64,000 bases of DNA from Bosea sp. (in: a-proteobacteria) (GTDB lineage: Bacteria; Pseudomonadota; Alphaproteobacteria; Rhizobiales; Beijerinckiaceae): contig NZ_JAMLIX010000001.1 of the NCBI RefSeq assembly GCF_023953965.1, forward strand, positions 1,984,501 through 2,048,500. The letters are read 5' to 3'. The position numbers and the translations under genes are program-made. Position 1 is the stretch's first letter; every line of letters begins with the position of its first letter. Under the pieces are notes generated by a model, which was not told the origin of the DNA, searched no databases, and worked only from the letters and a program-made list of their open reading frames with translations. Shown piece by piece: positions 11,412 through 18,791 of the stretch.

Positions 11412-11873
11412 ATGACGAGCCTGCGCGAGCGCTTCACCGCCGACATGAAGGACGCGATGAAGGCCGGTGAGAAAGCGAAGGTCGCGGCGATCCGCCTGAT
11501 CAGCGCCGCGCTGAAGGACAAGGACATCGAGGCGCGCGGCGCCGGCAAGGGCGAGGCGACGCCCGACGAAATCCTCGGCGTGCTCCAGAAGATGATCAAG
11601 CAGCGCCAGGAATCGATCGCGATCTACGACGCCAACGGCCGCCCCGAGCTCGCCGATGGCGAGCGCGCCGAGGTCGCGGTGATCGCCTCCTACCTGCCCC
11701 GGCAGATGTCGGAGGCGCAGGTGAAGGCCGCGATCGACAAGGCCATCGCCGAGACCGGGGCGAGCGCGGTCAAGGACATGGGCAAGGTGATCGGCGTGTT
11801 GCGCGCGGCTTACGCCGGTCAGATGGATTTCGGCAAGGCGAGCCCGATGGTGAAGGCCGCGCTCGGCGGCTGA
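11412..11873 (+). CDS. GatB/YqeY domain protein
   Basis: A 153-residue protein with the GatB/YqeY fold related to the tail domain of the GatB amidotransferase subunit. Members bind tRNA-like substrates, but the free-standing form has no firmly known role. The start MTSLRERFTADMKDAMKAG and the segment VIASYLPRQMSE are typical of the family. I chose ATG at 11412, preceded by AAAAGGAACGAGG, over the much longer open frame upstream, which runs antisense through carA. The YggS gene follows 17 bases after the stop on the same strand and may be co-transcribed. Confidence 0.9.
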   Translation: MTSLRERFTADMKDAMKAGEKAKVAAIRLISAALKDKDIEARGAGKGEATPDEILGVLQKMIKQRQESIAIYDANGRPELADGERAEVAVIASYLPRQMSEAQVKAAIDKAIAETGASAVKDMGKVIGVLRAAYAGQMDFGKASPMVKAALGG

Positions 11874-11890
11874 GCGCGGCGGAAGGCATC

Positions 11891-12670
11891 TTGACCGATA
11901 ACGAACCCCTGTCCGCGGAGGACGTTCAGCGCTTCGGAGCCGATCCGCTGGCGCTGTTTTGTGCCAACCTCGCCGCCGTGGAGGATCGGATCGCCCGGGC
12001 CTGCGCGCAAGCGGGGCGCGATCGCGGCTCGGTGCGGCTGTTGCCGATCACCAAGACCGTGCCGGCCCCTGTCCTGCGCCTCGCCTGGGCGGCCGGAATT
12101 CGCTCCTTCGGCGAGAACAAGATCCAGGAGGCGATGGGCAAGCACGAGGCGCTCGGCGATCTCGCCATCGACTGGAGCATCGTCGGCCACCTCCAGACCA
12201 ACAAGGTCAAATATCTGACGCGGTTCGCCTCGGAGTTCCACGCGCTCGACAGCCTGCGCCTGGCCGAAGCCCTCGAGGCGCGGCTCGAGCGCGAGGACCG
12301 CTTCCTCGACGTCTATGTGCAGGTCAACACCTCGGGCGAGGAGAGCAAGTTCGGACTGCAGCCGGATGCGCTTGGCCCCTTCGTCGCGGCGCTTGCCCGT
12401 TTTCCGCGCCTGAGGCCGCGCGGGCTGATGACACTCGCCCTGTTCAGCGCCGACATGACGAAGGTCCGGCCCTGCTTCAGGCTGCTGCGCGCCTTGCGGG
12501 ACGAGGCCGTCAAGCACCATCCGGGCCTGACCGGCCTGTCGATGGGCATGACCGGGGATTTCGAGGACGCCATCGCGGAAGGCGCCACGGTCGTGCGCGT
12601 GGGCCAGGCCATCTTCGGCAAGCGGCCGACCTCGGACGGGCATTACTGGCCGGGCCTCGCTCCCCTCTGA
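11891..12670 (+). CDS. YggS-family pyridoxal phosphate homeostasis protein
   Basis: A 259-residue protein of the YggS/PROSC family, which binds pyridoxal 5'-phosphate and balances its pool and amino-acid metabolism without a known catalytic reaction. The cofactor lysine is Lys55 in LLPITKTVP. Other family marks are FGENKIQEA, WSIVGHLQTNKVK, VQVNTSGEESKFG, MTLALFS and the phosphate-binding end VVRVGQAIFGKR. The start is TTG at 11891 with GGAAGG seven bases upstream. The N-terminus is about 20 residues longer than many family members. It lies directly downstream of the YqeY gene. Confidence 0.9.
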   Translation: MTDNEPLSAEDVQRFGADPLALFCANLAAVEDRIARACAQAGRDRGSVRLLPITKTVPAPVLRLAWAAGIRSFGENKIQEAMGKHEALGDLAIDWSIVGHLQTNKVKYLTRFASEFHALDSLRLAEALEARLEREDRFLDVYVQVNTSGEESKFGLQPDALGPFVAALARFPRLRPRGLMTLALFSADMTKVRPCFRLLRALRDEAVKHHPGLTGLSMGMTGDFEDAIAEGATVVRVGQAIFGKRPTSDGHYWPGLAPL

Positions 12671-12710
12671 CAGGTGTCCTCGGGGGAGCGCCGCCCGGCT
12701 CCGTCCGCCG

Positions 12711-13805
12711 TCACGGCCTCGTCCCTCCGAGCGACCAGGGCAGATCCTCGCCGCCGCGGAAGACGACGACATCCTCCTCGCCGACCGCCACGACCGGGGA
12801 GACGCGGCACGGCCGCTTCTCCAGCGTGATCGTGCCCTCGTTCAGCGGCAAGCCGTAGAAGCGCGCGCCGTTCTCGGCGGCGAAAGCCTCGAAACGGGAA
12901 AGCGCGCCCTCCTCGTCGAAGACCTGGACATAGGTTTGCAGCGCGGTCGCGCCGCCGAAGACGCCGGCCGAGCAGCATTCGGCCTGCTTGGCGGCGCGCA
13001 GATGCGGAGCGGTGTCGGTGCCGATGAAGAAGTTCCCGTCGCCGGAGGTGGCCGCCTCGCGTAGCGCGAGACGGTGGCGCTCGCGCTTGGCGACCGGCAG
13101 ACAATAGAGATGCGGGCGCAAGCCGCCCTGGAAGATCGAGGTGCGGTTGATGATCAGGTGGTGCGGCGTGATCGTCCCGGCGGCGCGGCCGGCATGGGCG
13201 CGCACCAGCGCGACCGTCTCGGCGGTGGTGACGTGCTCGACGACGACCTTCAGCCCCTGATGCCGCCGCAGGAGCGGCAGCATCTCCTCCTCCATGAACA
13301 CGGCCTCGCGATCGAAGATGTCGACCGCCGGATCGGTCGCCTCGCCATGGATGAGGACCGGCATGCCGATCTTCTCCATCCGCTCCAGCACCGGGGCGAG
13401 CGCGGCGATGTCGGTGACGCCGTGGTGGGCATTGGTGGTGGCGCCGGCCGGATAGAGCTTGGCGGCGGCCCAGACGCCGTCGCGGAAGCCGCGCTCGATC
13501 TCGTCGGGCGAGGTCGCGTCGGTCAGGTAGCAGGTCATCAGCGGGGCGAAGTCGCAGCCTTCCGGGCGCGCCGCGAGGATGCGCCCGCGATAGGCCAGGG
13601 CCGCCTCGATGCTCGTCACCGGCGGCACCAGGTTCGGCATGATGATGCCGCGCCTGAACTGGGCGGCGGTGAAGGGCAGCACGGCCTTAAGCATCGCCCC
13701 GTCGCGCAGATGCACGTGCCAATCGTCCGGGCGGCGAATCGTCAGCGTCTCGACGGCGCCGGGCGCCTCGCGCGGAATCTTGTCGAACAGCGTCGAAACG
13801 CTCAT
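12711..13805 (-). CDS. pyrC: Dihydroorotase (PyrC type)
   Basis: A 364-residue PyrC-type dihydroorotase, which cyclises carbamoyl aspartate to dihydroorotate in pyrimidine synthesis. Metal ligands are His30 and His32 in DDWHVHLRDG, the carboxylated lysine is Lys116 in AAAKLYPAG, and further metal-binding histidines lie in VVVEHVTT and TITPHHL. The final conserved Asp is in FFIGTDTAPH. The frame is open 14 codons upstream, but ATG at 13805, with GGGAGG nine bases before it, gives the usual start. It is convergent with the YggS gene and about 1.4 kb from carA. Confidence 0.97.
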   Translation of the reverse strand: MSVSTLFDKIPREAPGAVETLTIRRPDDWHVHLRDGAMLKAVLPFTAAQFRRGIIMPNLVPPVTSIEAALAYRGRILAARPEGCDFAPLMTCYLTDATSPDEIERGFRDGVWAAAKLYPAGATTNAHHGVTDIAALAPVLERMEKIGMPVLIHGEATDPAVDIFDREAVFMEEEMLPLLRRHQGLKVVVEHVTTAETVALVRAHAGRAAGTITPHHLIINRTSIFQGGLRPHLYCLPVAKRERHRLALREAATSGDGNFFIGTDTAPHLRAAKQAECCSAGVFGGATALQTYVQVFDEEGALSRFEAFAAENGARFYGLPLNEGTITLEKRPCRVSPVVAVGEEDVVVFRGGEDLPWSLGGTRP

Positions 13806-13953
13806 CTCATGGCCTCCCTCGACCCACGACGGGGTGAGACATCCCATAGCCGGTTGCCGCCGGCTCGCCCAGTCGCGGGAATGACAGCGATGAGGCCGAC
13901 TAGATCGTCGCGCGTCCTACCGGATGCGGTAACGATGATCTAGCCCATTGTCG

Positions 13954-14004
13954 GAGCATCGGATTTTTCCGAAAAGTGGATTCCACTTTTCGCATCCGAT
14001 GCTC
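13954..14004. repeat. Short palindromic intergenic repeat
   Basis: Outer arms GAGCATCGGAT (13954-13964) and ATCCGATGCTC (13994-14004) flank inner arms GAAAAGTGGA (13971-13980) and TCCACTTTTC (13982-13991), all perfect. It sits between pyrC and the DUF6455 gene and runs into the latter's stop codon. Elements of this kind recur between genes in Hyphomicrobiales; a partial relative is at 35383-35445. Confidence 0.75.
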
Positions 14005-14306
14005 TAGGGGCCGGGTGCCTTGGAGAAGGCGCTCACCCGGCACAGATAGGCGAAGTTGCGGCAGAAGTCGGGGGCCGGCTCATGCCGGTGGCTGTCGAGC
14101 CAGTCGCGGCAGGCGCTGCCGTATGGGCAGGCGAGGCAACGGCGCGCGGCCAGCGCGAAAGCGCCGCCATGGTCCTCCCTTGCCGCAGCGGCGGGATCGA
14201 CGCCCTCTCTCTCGATCATCTCGCGGAACAGGCTGGTCTGTTGCTGCATCCTTGTGAACATGGGCCATCGGCGGGTCGCTCCGTGCCCTGGCGGTCGCTG
14301 AGGCAT
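14004..14306 (-). CDS. DUF6455 family protein
   Basis: A 100-residue protein resembling DUF6455 proteins of alphaproteobacteria, whose function is unknown. The signature cysteines are present: RRCLACPYGSACRDWL around residues 56-70, then FCRNFAYLC near residue 81-89. Four to five cysteines in this arrangement suggest a metal or iron-sulfur site, which is inference. ATG at 14306 has AAGGAA about seven bases upstream. A later start at 14261 is possible. It is divergent from the PAS-REC-LuxR regulator gene, which raises the chance that this regulator controls it. Confidence 0.75.
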   Translation of the reverse strand: MPQRPPGHGATRRWPMFTRMQQQTSLFREMIEREGVDPAAAAREDHGGAFALAARRCLACPYGSACRDWLDSHRHEPAPDFCRNFAYLCRVSAFSKAPGP

Positions 14307-14432
14307 GGTATGTTCCTTCGCAGGAGGAAAGCGTAGCATACGCCTCTTGATGTTTCGGTTCTTTGTCGCGGCACAAGGACAAGACGTCCGCGATCGGACA
14401 GTCTGTGTTGTGACCGTCAGGAGAATTCGCTC

Positions 14433-15530
14433 TTGGTCCGCGAGATCGAAGCCCGGCGTATGGCCGCGGTTCTCGTCGAGGCAGTGACCGGCCTCGGCCT
14501 GGCCTTCATCGACGAGGCGGGCCGGATCGGAAGCTGGAACGCCGGCGCCGCGCAGATCACCGGTTGGAGTGCGGCCGATATGCTGGGCCGCGATCTCACG
14601 CGCCTGTTCGCCACGGCCGATGCCGGCGAGACGGCCGCCCTCTTCGCCGCGGCGCTGGGCGCCGGAGAGGCCGGGATACAGCGCCTCTGCCGGCGCGGGG
14701 ACGGCACGTCGTTTCCTGCGCAGCTCTCGATCGCGCCGGTGAGGGCCGAGCCCGGCGGCCCGGGCGGATACGCGCTCGTCCTGCGCGACATCTGCGACGA
14801 ACTGCATGCCGAAGAGGCCCATAGGACCTGCGAGGCGCAACTGCACTCCATGCGTGAGAGGCAGCTCCCGCCGGAGTTCGCCCCCGTCTCGCGCTTCACG
14901 GTGCCGGGCGAGATGCAGGGTGACGCCATCGTGCATGTCGTCGACGGCGATCGGGCCATCCGGCAGTCGCTCGCCTTCCTGCTGGCCTCGGAGGGATTTC
15001 CGGTCAGGCTGCACGAATCCGCCAGCCGGTTTCTGGACAGCGTCACGCAAGCGCCGGCGGGCTGCATCATCACCGATCTGCGCACGCCGGACATCGACGG
15101 CATCGCCTTTCTCCGCCGCCTCGCCCAGCGCGGCTTCACCCTGCCCGTGATCATGATGACCGGCCCGGCCGAGCTGTCGCTCGCCGTCGAGGCGATGAAG
15201 GAGGGGGCGGTCGACTTCATCGAGAAGCCCTTCGACGACGAGCGGCTGCTCGCCTGCCTGCGCGCGGCGCTCGAGCGGCATCAGCGCAAGACGCAGCGCG
15301 AGGCGCAAGGGCTCGACATCCTGGCCCGGCTCCAGTCGCTGAGCGAGCGCGAAAGGCAGGTGCTCGATCGCCTCGTCGAGGGCAAGGCCAACAAGGTGAT
15401 CGCCCATGAGCTCGGCATCAGTCCCCGGACGGTCGAGATCTACCGGGCCCATGTCATGACCAAGATGCGGGCGGCGAGCCTGCCCGAGCTCGTCCGCTTC
15501 GCCTTGCGGGCCGGCGCCGGCAGGCCCTGA
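14433..15530 (+). CDS. PAS-REC-LuxR fusion response regulator (FixJ-like)
   Basis: A 365-residue regulator with an unusual order. An N-terminal PAS domain (about residues 10-120: GLAFIDEAGRIGSWN, then GWSAADMLGRDLTRLF) is followed by a receiver domain (about 165-282) and a LuxR/FixJ helix-turn-helix (about 303-360: LSERERQVLDRLVEG). The receiver keeps the acidic pair Asp171 and Asp173, the phospho-acceptor Asp215, Thr243 and Lys265, so it should be phosphorylated. FixJ regulators normally lack a PAS domain; here the sensor part seems to be carried on the regulator. No histidine kinase lies nearby. TTG at 14433 has AGGAG nine bases upstream. It faces the end of the nar operon, making nitrate or oxygen control plausible but unproven. 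Confidence 0.88.
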   Translation: MVREIEARRMAAVLVEAVTGLGLAFIDEAGRIGSWNAGAAQITGWSAADMLGRDLTRLFATADAGETAALFAAALGAGEAGIQRLCRRGDGTSFPAQLSIAPVRAEPGGPGGYALVLRDICDELHAEEAHRTCEAQLHSMRERQLPPEFAPVSRFTVPGEMQGDAIVHVVDGDRAIRQSLAFLLASEGFPVRLHESASRFLDSVTQAPAGCIITDLRTPDIDGIAFLRRLAQRGFTLPVIMMTGPAELSLAVEAMKEGAVDFIEKPFDDERLLACLRAALERHQRKTQREAQGLDILARLQSLSERERQVLDRLVEGKANKVIAHELGISPRTVEIYRAHVMTKMRAASLPELVRFALRAGAGRP

Positions 15531-15551
15531 GCACGCCGCGCCGGCGGCCGA

Positions 15552-16091
15552 TCAGGCGTCGACCGCGGCGAGCGCCCTGTAGCACCAGCCCTCGATCGCT
15601 GCGGCATCGAGCGGCGCCGTGGCGAAGGCCTCGCCGGCGAAGGCCAGCCAGTCCTCCAGATACTGGCGCTTGACGGCGATGACGATCGGAATCCCGGCGG
15701 CGACCGCCATGCCGATCTCCTCGCGCAGGCCGCGCCCCTCGCCTTCGTGCTTGCCGAAGCGGTTGACGATGAGCAGGTCCGGCCGTGCCTCGACCGCCTC
15801 GCGCAGCCAGCCGGCCGCGACGGCGAGCCCCGCCGTGTCGAGCCGGCAGCCCTGCGCCTCAGGCCCGCGATCCTCGAAGATGCGGACCCGGCGCCCCATG
15901 CCGATATCGTCGAGATAGAGCGTCGCGCAGCTGTTGCCGCAGCCGGCGGGTTCACCATGTTGCATGAGGCCGCGCGGCTTCAGGCCCTTGGCCTCAAGGC
16001 GCGCTACCACCCGGGCGATGACCGGGTCCGGCGCCTCGTCGCGCGCATGCACGAGAACCAGGATGCCGCATTCTGCGGGGCGGGTCTCCAC
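15552..16091 (-). CDS. DUF2478 domain protein
   Basis: A 179-residue DUF2478 protein, a family of unknown function found in proteobacteria. A beta-strand followed by VHARDEAPDPVIARVVARLE opens the protein, CGNSCATLYLDDIG carries two cysteines, and PDLLIVNRFGKHEGEGRGLREE resembles a Walker-B-like end with a nucleotide-binding fold. I chose GTG at 16091 because AAGGAGGC lies just upstream; the longer open frame to 16184 overlaps the previous gene. It is the last gene of the nar operon, so a part in nitrate reductase or molybdenum cofactor handling is inferred from position only. Confidence 0.75.
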   Translation of the reverse strand: METRPAECGILVLVHARDEAPDPVIARVVARLEAKGLKPRGLMQHGEPAGCGNSCATLYLDDIGMGRRVRIFEDRGPEAQGCRLDTAGLAVAAGWLREAVEARPDLLIVNRFGKHEGEGRGLREEIGMAVAAGIPIVIAVKRQYLEDWLAFAGEAFATAPLDAAAIEGWCYRALAAVDA

Positions 16092-16131
16092 TGATCGGCC
16101 TCCTTCATCCCCGTTTCGCGCGGCGTTGCCT

Positions 16132-16443
16132 TCAGGAGCCGCAGCCGCAAGCATGAGCCGCCGCCTCCGGCGGGCGAAGGGCAAACTGCAGGATGTTGCG
16201 CAGACAGGCCTGGCCGGGATCGCCGGTCCGGCCCATGACGCCGATCAGCGTGACCCAATCCTCGTCGGAAGCCTGGCTGGAAAAGCGGTCGACGGCACGG
16301 GCGGCGAAGCCGCCGATCGTGAGCCCCTCGGTGGCGGCGGCCGCTTCGACCCGGGTCAGGAGCACGATATCGCTGAGCCCGACCAGCGTCTGCATCGCCA
16401 TGGCTTCGTCTTCGAGGCGGGTGATGATGTCTCCGAGCAGCAT
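16132..16443 (-). CDS. Small conserved-looking protein in the nar operon, function unknown
   Basis: A 103-residue protein I cannot place in a named family. It is mostly helical in appearance (GDIITRLEDEAMAMQTLVGL), with a central DEDWVTLIGVMGRTGDPGQACL and a C-terminal tail HACGCGS. Three closely spaced cysteines (one in the centre and two at the end) could bind a metal. The gene sits between the PPIase and DUF2478 genes with 13 and 40 bases of spacing, so it is almost certainly translated from the nar transcript. Position suggests an assembly or maturation role; the sequence itself does not prove one. Confidence 0.65.
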   Translation of the reverse strand: MLLGDIITRLEDEAMAMQTLVGLSDIVLLTRVEAAAATEGLTIGGFAARAVDRFSSQASDEDWVTLIGVMGRTGDPGQACLRNILQFALRPPEAAAHACGCGS

Positions 16444-16456
16444 GGCCGGGCGCCTT

Positions 16457-17290
16457 TCAGTGAACGTTGAACTCGCCCGGCGAGGGCACGTCGATGCCTT
16501 CGATCCGGGCCGCGCCGATCAGCCGCGCGACATATTGCGCCTGCGCCCGCTGCCGCACCGCCGCGCCGAGATAGGCCGCGATCCGCTCCTGCACGAGCTC
16601 GAACGGCATGAGGCGGCCGGCGATCGCCCGGTCGAGCCGGATGACGTGGCAGCCATAGGGCGTCTCCACCGGCTCGCGGCTGATCGAGCCCGGCGTCATC
16701 GCCGAGAGCGCCTTCTCGAAGAGCGGCGTCGTCTGGCCGGGGCCGATCTGGCCGAGATTGCCGCCGATCTCGGCCGAGGGGCAGCCGGAATGCAGGCGCG
16801 CGAGCTCTGCGAAGCGGCCGGGTGCCGCCGCAAGCTCGGCGATGGCTGCGGCGGCCTGCTGCCGCGCGCGCTCGTAGCCTTCCACATCGTCGCGCCGCGC
16901 CGCAAACAGGATATGCGACGCCTCGTAGAGATCGGGCGTGCCGAAGCGCCTGGCATTGCGCTCATAATAGCGGCGGCATTCCGCTTCGGTCGGCTCGGGC
17001 ACGCTGACTTCCCGCTCGACGAGGGCGCGCATCCGCGCCTCGTCCTCCGTCTCGCGCCTGCCTGCGCCATCGCTCAGCGGCTCGGCCTCGATCGCGAGGC
17101 GCTGGACCTCCTGGCGCAGGGCCTCGCGGATGACGAGCGCGAGCGCCGCGGCCTTCCAGGCGGCGGCGGGCGACGGGGCCGGGTGGTTCTGGACCTCGCG
17201 CGCGATCATCGCCCGCGAGATTACGGCGCCGTTGACCGTGATCGGAGCCTTCGGGGCCGGGGCGGCTGGCTTTGCCTGGCAGGACGACAT
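16457..17290 (-). CDS. Parvulin-type peptidyl-prolyl isomerase of the nar operon
   Basis: A 277-residue protein with a SurA/NifM-like N-terminal helical part (residues 15-105) and a parvulin domain (about 120-220): YEASHILFAARRDD, then FAELARLHSGCPSAEIGGNLG and PVETPYGCHVIRLD. Parvulins speed up proline isomerisation and act as folding helpers. There is no clear signal peptide, so it is probably cytosolic, as a chaperone for the nitrate reductase subunits would be. ATG at 17290 has GGGGAG nine bases upstream. It lies 23 bases after narI. Similar isomerase genes accompany narGHJI in other proteobacteria; the link to Nar maturation is inference. Confidence 0.85.
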   Translation of the reverse strand: MSSCQAKPAAPAPKAPITVNGAVISRAMIAREVQNHPAPSPAAAWKAAALALVIREALRQEVQRLAIEAEPLSDGAGRRETEDEARMRALVEREVSVPEPTEAECRRYYERNARRFGTPDLYEASHILFAARRDDVEGYERARQQAAAAIAELAAAPGRFAELARLHSGCPSAEIGGNLGQIGPGQTTPLFEKALSAMTPGSISREPVETPYGCHVIRLDRAIAGRLMPFELVQERIAAYLGAAVRQRAQAQYVARLIGAARIEGIDVPSPGEFNVH

Positions 17291-17313
17291 GGCGGATATC
17301 TCCCCTGCTGCGT

Positions 17314-18039
17314 TCAGCGGCGGGCGGGAAGGGGGCCCCGGCCGGCAGGGGCCCGCTTCTTGGTGCGCACGATCTGGTAGCCGGTCCGGCCGAGATACCA
17401 GACCGGAGCCGACCAGATATGGACGAGGCGGGTGAAGGGGAAGACGAGGAAGATCGTCATGCCGATGAGGAGATGCGCCTTGAAGATCGGATGCACGTCG
17501 GCGACGTAGGCCGAGGCGGCGGGCTGCAGGGTGAGCGTCCCTTGCGCCCAGTTCATGAACTTGACCATCTCGTGCCCATCCATATGGCCGAGCGACAGCG
17601 GAATGGTGAGAAGCCCGAGGATGAGCTGGACATAGAGCATCAGCAGCACCGCGATGTCGGCGAAGGACGAGTTCCTGCGGATGCGGGGATCGAACAGGCG
17701 CCGGTGCAGCAGAAGGCTCAGACCCACGAAGCACATCACGCCGGCAAGCCCGCCGACGACGATCGCCAGCCCCTGCTTGAAGCCGTGCGAGATGCCGAGC
17801 GCGTCGAAGATCGCGATCGGCGTCAGGAGCCCGCCGGCATGGCCGAAGAAGATCACCAGGATGCCGACATGGAACAGCACCGAGCCGGCGACGAGCTGCT
17901 TGCGGCGGAGCAGCTGGCTCGAATCCGCCTTCCAGCTGTATTGCTCGCGCTCGAAGCGCACCAGCGACCCGAGCAGGAAGACCGTCAGCGCGAAATAAGG
18001 ATACCAGCCGAACAGGATGTGGTTGAGCGTCGCGTTCAT
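17314..18039 (-). CDS. narI: Respiratory nitrate reductase gamma subunit (cytochrome b)
   Basis: A 241-residue NarI with five transmembrane segments, which oxidises quinol on the periplasmic side and passes electrons through two b haems to NarH. The four haem-ligand histidines fit the known pattern: His57 and His67 in LFHVGILVIFFGHAGG, and His189 and His207 in IFKAHLLIG and RLVHIWSAP. The short positively charged C-terminus (RTKKRAPAGRGP) is cytosolic. It starts 12 bases after the narJ stop, within the same transcript. Confidence 0.97.
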   Translation of the reverse strand: MNATLNHILFGWYPYFALTVFLLGSLVRFEREQYSWKADSSQLLRRKQLVAGSVLFHVGILVIFFGHAGGLLTPIAIFDALGISHGFKQGLAIVVGGLAGVMCFVGLSLLLHRRLFDPRIRRNSSFADIAVLLMLYVQLILGLLTIPLSLGHMDGHEMVKFMNWAQGTLTLQPAASAYVADVHPIFKAHLLIGMTIFLVFPFTRLVHIWSAPVWYLGRTGYQIVRTKKRAPAGRGPLPARR

Positions 18040-18051
18040 GACGGCTGCTCC

Positions 18052-18789
18052 TCAATCGCGGGATGAAGCATGGGTGAAGCGGGTCCCCGGCCGCTGCACG
18101 GTGGCGGCATCGAGGCCCGGTGCGGGCCGCCTGGCCTGGCGCAGCCTGGCGGCCAGCGTCTCCACGCCGCAATCGGCGCCCGCGCCCGGGCCGAAGCGGA
18201 CCTCCTCCTCCTCCCAGGCGGCGTCGAGCGCGGCAAGGTCGTTCGGGTCCTGCTCGGTCTCGGGCACGATCGCCTCGAACACCTCCGGCGCGGGCTTGAC
18301 TGCCGCCAGCGAAACCAGCGCCTCGAAGACGGCGGCATAGGGCGTCTCCCGCTTGCGCAGCCGCTCGCCGATGACCGTCAGGATGTGGGCCGGATCGGCC
18401 AGCACGGCCTTCGCCTCATTCGCCGGCAGCAGCGAGCAGTATTCGAGGAAGAGGGGCACGAAATCCGGCAGCTCCGTGCCATCGATGGCAAAGCCCGCCG
18501 CCTCGTAGACGCCCTTCAGGTCGACCATGGCCTGGCCGCGGTCGCGGCTTTCGCCATGGACATGCTCGAACAGATGCAGCGAGAGCGAGCGCGTCCGGTC
18601 GAAGAGCATCACGTAGCGCTCCTGCGAGTCGTAGACGTCCTCCCGCTCCAGCATCCTGAGCAGCGGCTCCAGCGGCAGCGGATCGACGAGGCGCTCCTCG
18701 GCCAAGAGGCTGCGGATCTCGGGAATCGCGTCGACCAGATCCCGGCTCGGATAGCTCAGCAGGGCGGAGAGGGCCTTGAGTGTCTTCAT
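18052..18789 (-). CDS. narJ: Nitrate reductase molybdenum cofactor assembly chaperone
   Basis: A 245-residue NarJ, the system-specific chaperone that holds apo-NarGH and helps insert the molybdenum cofactor and the FS0 iron-sulfur cluster before membrane attachment. The TorD/NarJ-like start LKALSALLSYPSRDLVDAI and the DGTELPDFVPLFLEYCSLLP segment, with the conserved PDFVPLFLE stretch, are present. The acidic C-terminus (DAAWEEEEVRFG) is typical of alphaproteobacterial members. ATG at 18789 lies two bases after the narH stop, so translation is probably coupled. Confidence 0.95.
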   Translation of the reverse strand: MKTLKALSALLSYPSRDLVDAIPEIRSLLAEERLVDPLPLEPLLRMLEREDVYDSQERYVMLFDRTRSLSLHLFEHVHGESRDRGQAMVDLKGVYEAAGFAIDGTELPDFVPLFLEYCSLLPANEAKAVLADPAHILTVIGERLRKRETPYAAVFEALVSLAAVKPAPEVFEAIVPETEQDPNDLAALDAAWEEEEVRFGPGAGADCGVETLAARLRQARRPAPGLDAATVQRPGTRFTHASSRD

Positions 18790-18791
18790 CG

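Noticed and set aside
14307..14432. FNR box upstream of the PAS-REC-LuxR gene
   Set aside because: TTGATG is present near 14348 but the second half ATCAA is missing.
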